A stretch of 64,000 nt of DNA, from assembly GCF_900091565.1 (NCBI RefSeq), contig NZ_FMCV01000009.1, positions 62,001 to 126,000 of the forward strand, written 5' to 3'. This document shows positions 61,771 to 64,000 of this stretch, in pieces. Origin of the DNA: Micromonospora marina (GTDB taxonomy: Bacteria; Actinomycetota; Actinomycetes; Mycobacteriales; Micromonosporaceae). Both the position numbers and the translations under genes were made by a program. The notes under the pieces are model-generated. The model was not told the origin of the DNA. It made no database searches and saw only the letters and a program-made list of their open reading frames with translations. How positions within the stretch are numbered: position 1 is the first letter of the stretch; the number at the start of each line of letters is the position of its first letter.

Positions 61771-63470
61771 CCGACCTGCCTCGCCGAGCGGACGGCGACG
61801 ACATCCCGCACGGCACCACGAACAACGGCACGACGACCGACGACATCGTGGCGGCCGGCGGACGGCGGTTCCGGCGGGTGCTCGCCGGGACGCTCACCGT
61901 GCTGGCCGCCGCGCTCGTGCTGGTGGCACTGGTCGCGCCGAGCGACGTCAACGAGTTCACCCCCCGCGCGTTCCTGCGCATCCCGGTGGAAGGGCTGATC
62001 GCCGTCGCCCTGCTGCTGGTCCTGCCGGCACGTCCGCGCCACGTGGTGGCCACGACCCTCGGCGCGCTGCTCGGTCTGGTCCTCGTCCTCAAGGTCGCCG
62101 ACCTGGGGTTCTCGCTGGTCCTGGACCGCCCCTTCGACCTGATCGCCGACTGGACGTTCCTCGGCTCGGGCGCGGAGTTCCTGTCCGAGTCGTACGGTCG
62201 CGCCGCCGAGGTGGGCGCGGTGGCGCTGGCGGTGGTCGCCGCTCTCGCCGTACCGCTGCTGGTGACGCTGTCGGTGCGGCGGCTGACCCGGGTCGTGGTC
62301 GCCCGCCGGGTGGTGACCGCGCGCGCGACCACCGCGTTCGCGGCCGTCTGGGTGGTCTGCGCCGTGCTCGGCGCGCAGATCGTGCCGGGCGTTCCGGTCG
62401 CCGCCGGCACGGTGGCGACCGGTCTCTACGACCGGGCCCGGCAGGTACGGGCCGGCCTCAACGACCAGGAGACCCTGAACACGCAGCTCGCCGGCGACCC
62501 GTTCCAGAACGCGCCGGGCGAGGAGTTGCTGACCGCGCTGCGCGGCAAGGACGTGCTGTTCACGTTCGTGGAGAGCTACGGACGGGTCGCGCTGGAGGAT
62601 CCGGACCTCGCGCCGGAGGTGGACGCGGTCCTCGACGAGGGGACCCGGCAGTTGCGGGCGGCCGGCTACGGCAGCCGCAGCGCGTTCCTCACCTCGTCCA
62701 CCACCGGCGGCGGGAGCTGGCTCGCGCACGCCACGCTGATGAGCGGCGTATGGGCGGACAACCAGTTGCGCTACACCAACCTGGTGCGCAGCGACCGCCT
62801 GACCCTCAACGGCGCGTTCAAGCGGGCCGGGTGGCGAACCTCGCTGGTCATGCCGGCGCTCACCCGGGCGTGGCCGGAGGCCGACTTCTTCTCCCCCGAC
62901 CAGGTGTACGGCGCGAAGGAACTCGGCTACCGGGGACCGCTGTTCAGCTTCTCCTCCCCGCCGGACCAGTACACGCTGTCGGCGTTCCAGCGTCTCGAAC
63001 GCGGACCCGGTCACGCCCCGGTGATGGCCGAGATCCCGCTGCTGTCCAGCCACCTGCCGTGGACGCCGGTACCACCGCTGGTCGACTGGGACGACATCGG
63101 TGACGGCTCGGTGTACCAGGGGACGGCACGCGCCGACCGCGCGGCGGAGGGCACCCGGGAGGCGTACCGGCGGGCGGTCGTCTACTCGCTGCGCACGCTC
63201 ATCTCCTACGTGCAGCGGTACGGCGACGAGAACCTGGTGCTCGTCTTCCTCGGCGACCACCAGCCGGCCCGCGCGGTCACCGGTGAGGGCGCCGGCAGGG
63301 ACGTGCCGATCACCGTCGTCGCGAAGGACCCGGCGGTGCTCGACCGCATCGCCGGATGGGGCTGGCAGGACGGCCTCAACCCCGACCCGCAGGCCCCGGT
63401 CTGGCCGATGGAGTCGTTCCGCGACCGGTTCCTGAACGCGTTCGGGCCGAAGTCCACCACTCACAGTTAG
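61767..63470 (+). CDS. Membrane-bound sulfatase/phosphotransferase (LtaS-like)
   Basis: This 567-aa protein starts at GTG 61767, overlapping the previous stop. A cytoplasmic start leads to four or five membrane helices (about residues 35-210) and then an outer alkaline-phosphatase-fold domain. Metal-site motifs are DVLFTFVESYGR, SSTTGGGSWLAHATLMSG and VFLGDHQPARAV. LtaS-type enzymes move glycerol-phosphate from lipid to polymer; other members transfer phosphoethanolamine. Together with the CDP-alcohol transferase before and the methyltransferase after, an envelope-polymer role is likely. It lacks a sulfatase maturation Cys motif (CxPxR). Confidence 0.82.
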   Translation: MTDLPRRADGDDIPHGTTNNGTTTDDIVAAGGRRFRRVLAGTLTVLAAALVLVALVAPSDVNEFTPRAFLRIPVEGLIAVALLLVLPARPRHVVATTLGALLGLVLVLKVADLGFSLVLDRPFDLIADWTFLGSGAEFLSESYGRAAEVGAVALAVVAALAVPLLVTLSVRRLTRVVVARRVVTARATTAFAAVWVVCAVLGAQIVPGVPVAAGTVATGLYDRARQVRAGLNDQETLNTQLAGDPFQNAPGEELLTALRGKDVLFTFVESYGRVALEDPDLAPEVDAVLDEGTRQLRAAGYGSRSAFLTSSTTGGGSWLAHATLMSGVWADNQLRYTNLVRSDRLTLNGAFKRAGWRTSLVMPALTRAWPEADFFSPDQVYGAKELGYRGPLFSFSSPPDQYTLSAFQRLERGPGHAPVMAEIPLLSSHLPWTPVPPLVDWDDIGDGSVYQGTARADRAAEGTREAYRRAVVYSLRTLISYVQRYGDENLVLVFLGDHQPARAVTGEGAGRDVPITVVAKDPAVLDRIAGWGWQDGLNPDPQAPVWPMESFRDRFLNAFGPKSTTHS

Positions 63471-63477
63471 GGATGTC

Positions 63478-64000
63478 GTGACGATGCTCGCTCGGGCCTG
63501 GGGGATCACCCGTTCCCTGGCCGTCTACCACGGTCAGCCGGCCAAGCATCGGCGTGCCCGGCAGCTCTACGGGCAGTTCCTCTCCCCCGGCGACCTCGGC
63601 TTCGACATCGGCGCCCACGTCGGCGGCCGGGTGCGTACCTGGCGGCGGCTGGGCGCGCGCGTGGTAGCGGTGGAGCCGCAGCCGGACTGCCTGCGGGTGC
63701 TGCGCCTGGGCTTCGGGCGGGACGCCGACGTGATGATCGAGCCGACTGCCGTCGGGGCGCGGTCCGGGAGCGCCCGGCTGGAACTGTCGAGCGCGACGCC
63801 GACGGTCTCCACCATGTCGTCCTCGTGGATCGAGTCGGTCACCGCCGATCCGAGCTTCGCGGGCGTCCGGTGGGACCGGTCGGTCGAGGTGCCGGTGGTG
63901 ACGCTGGACGACCTGATCGCGCGGCACGGCGTACCGGCGTTCTGCAAGGTCGACGTCGAGGGCTTCGAGGTCGACGTGCTGGCCGGGCTCAGCTGTCCGG
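63478..64000 (+). CDS. FkbM-family methyltransferase, 3' end outside window
   Basis: The frame opens at GTG 63478, 7 bp after the sulfatase stop, and runs off the window (174 codons visible); ATG 63484 is an alternative start. The SAM-binding start is DLGFDIGAHVGGRVRTW, followed by VVAVEPQPDCLRVLRLGF, VTLDDLIARHGVPAFCKVDV and EGFEVDVLAGL, the FkbM-type core. These enzymes O-methylate sugars or small molecules. Placed after the sulfatase, it may methylate a saccharide of the envelope polymer. Confidence 0.85.
   Translation, partial: MTMLARAWGITRSLAVYHGQPAKHRRARQLYGQFLSPGDLGFDIGAHVGGRVRTWRRLGARVVAVEPQPDCLRVLRLGFGRDADVMIEPTAVGARSGSARLELSSATPTVSTMSSSWIESVTADPSFAGVRWDRSVEVPVVTLDDLIARHGVPAFCKVDVEGFEVDVLAGLSCP

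Overview
The window looks like chromosome from a high-GC actinobacterium, most likely Micromonospora or a close Micromonosporaceae relative. The basis is the very high GC content with strong G/C third positions, frequent GTG starts, ATGA/GTGA gene overlaps, many apparently leaderless genes, a GH12-CBM2 cellulase behind a CebR-type operator, and a GGGCCCC-centred intergenic repeat that I associate from memory with Micromonospora. No rRNA, tRNA, CRISPR array, transposase or prophage module was seen.

Layout. 1-9453: end of an exopolysaccharide cluster (sugar epimerase, Wzz-like chain-length protein, Wzx-like flippase, Wzy-like polymerase, four glycosyltransferases, one GT39-like membrane transferase). 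9458-10675: membrane protein with a kinase-lobe-like start. 10790-18591: complete histidine-utilisation operon (RpiR-type regulator, hutU, M20 amidohydrolase, hutF, hutI, hutH), whose M20 gene begins inside the repeat. 18655-26169 (minus strand): a block with the gene order of M. tuberculosis Rv1331-Rv1341 (clpS, DUF2017, mec, cysO, cysM, MBL hydrolase, rph, rdgB), with two GT4 glycosyltransferases between the MBL gene and rph. 26285-32593: dynamin-like protein, large LuxR (LAL) regulator, pncB and pncA. 32702-36527: secreted duplicated-domain protein, ctaD, FAD monooxygenase. 36858-41578: GH12 cellulase, aldo/keto reductase, LigD-like phosphoesterase with a dead ligase domain, threonine synthase (whose stop codon lies in the repeat), cupin.

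41829-54636: small unknown proteins, a Beta-family-like protein, a cysteine-free HesB-like protein, DacB, a paralogous pair of CRND-motif proteins (45723 and 52800), a pentapeptide protein, a serine hydrolase, oxidoreductases, a DUF6642-like protein and an M15 peptidase. Several genes here are broken: a 3' paralogue remnant, a 5'-truncated PPOX gene and an ATPase with an internal deletion. 54706-58423: two-component system divergent from an ABC transporter, followed by another internally deleted gene (YqeB-like). 58796-60790: ArsR-type regulator with serine hydrolase. 60949-64000: CDP-alcohol phosphatidyltransferase, LtaS-like sulfatase and FkbM methyltransferase, probably one envelope-polymer operon, cut by the window edge.

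The most useful observations are the repeat family that supplies coding signals to two genes, several well-placed operators (hut regulator, ArsR regulator, a 47-bp symmetric site before the broken ATPase, a CebR box), a C-terminal extension after the Gly-Gly of CysO, and a cluster of internally deleted genes between 47 and 59 kb. All assignments come from reading the sequence and memory of families; no search was run.
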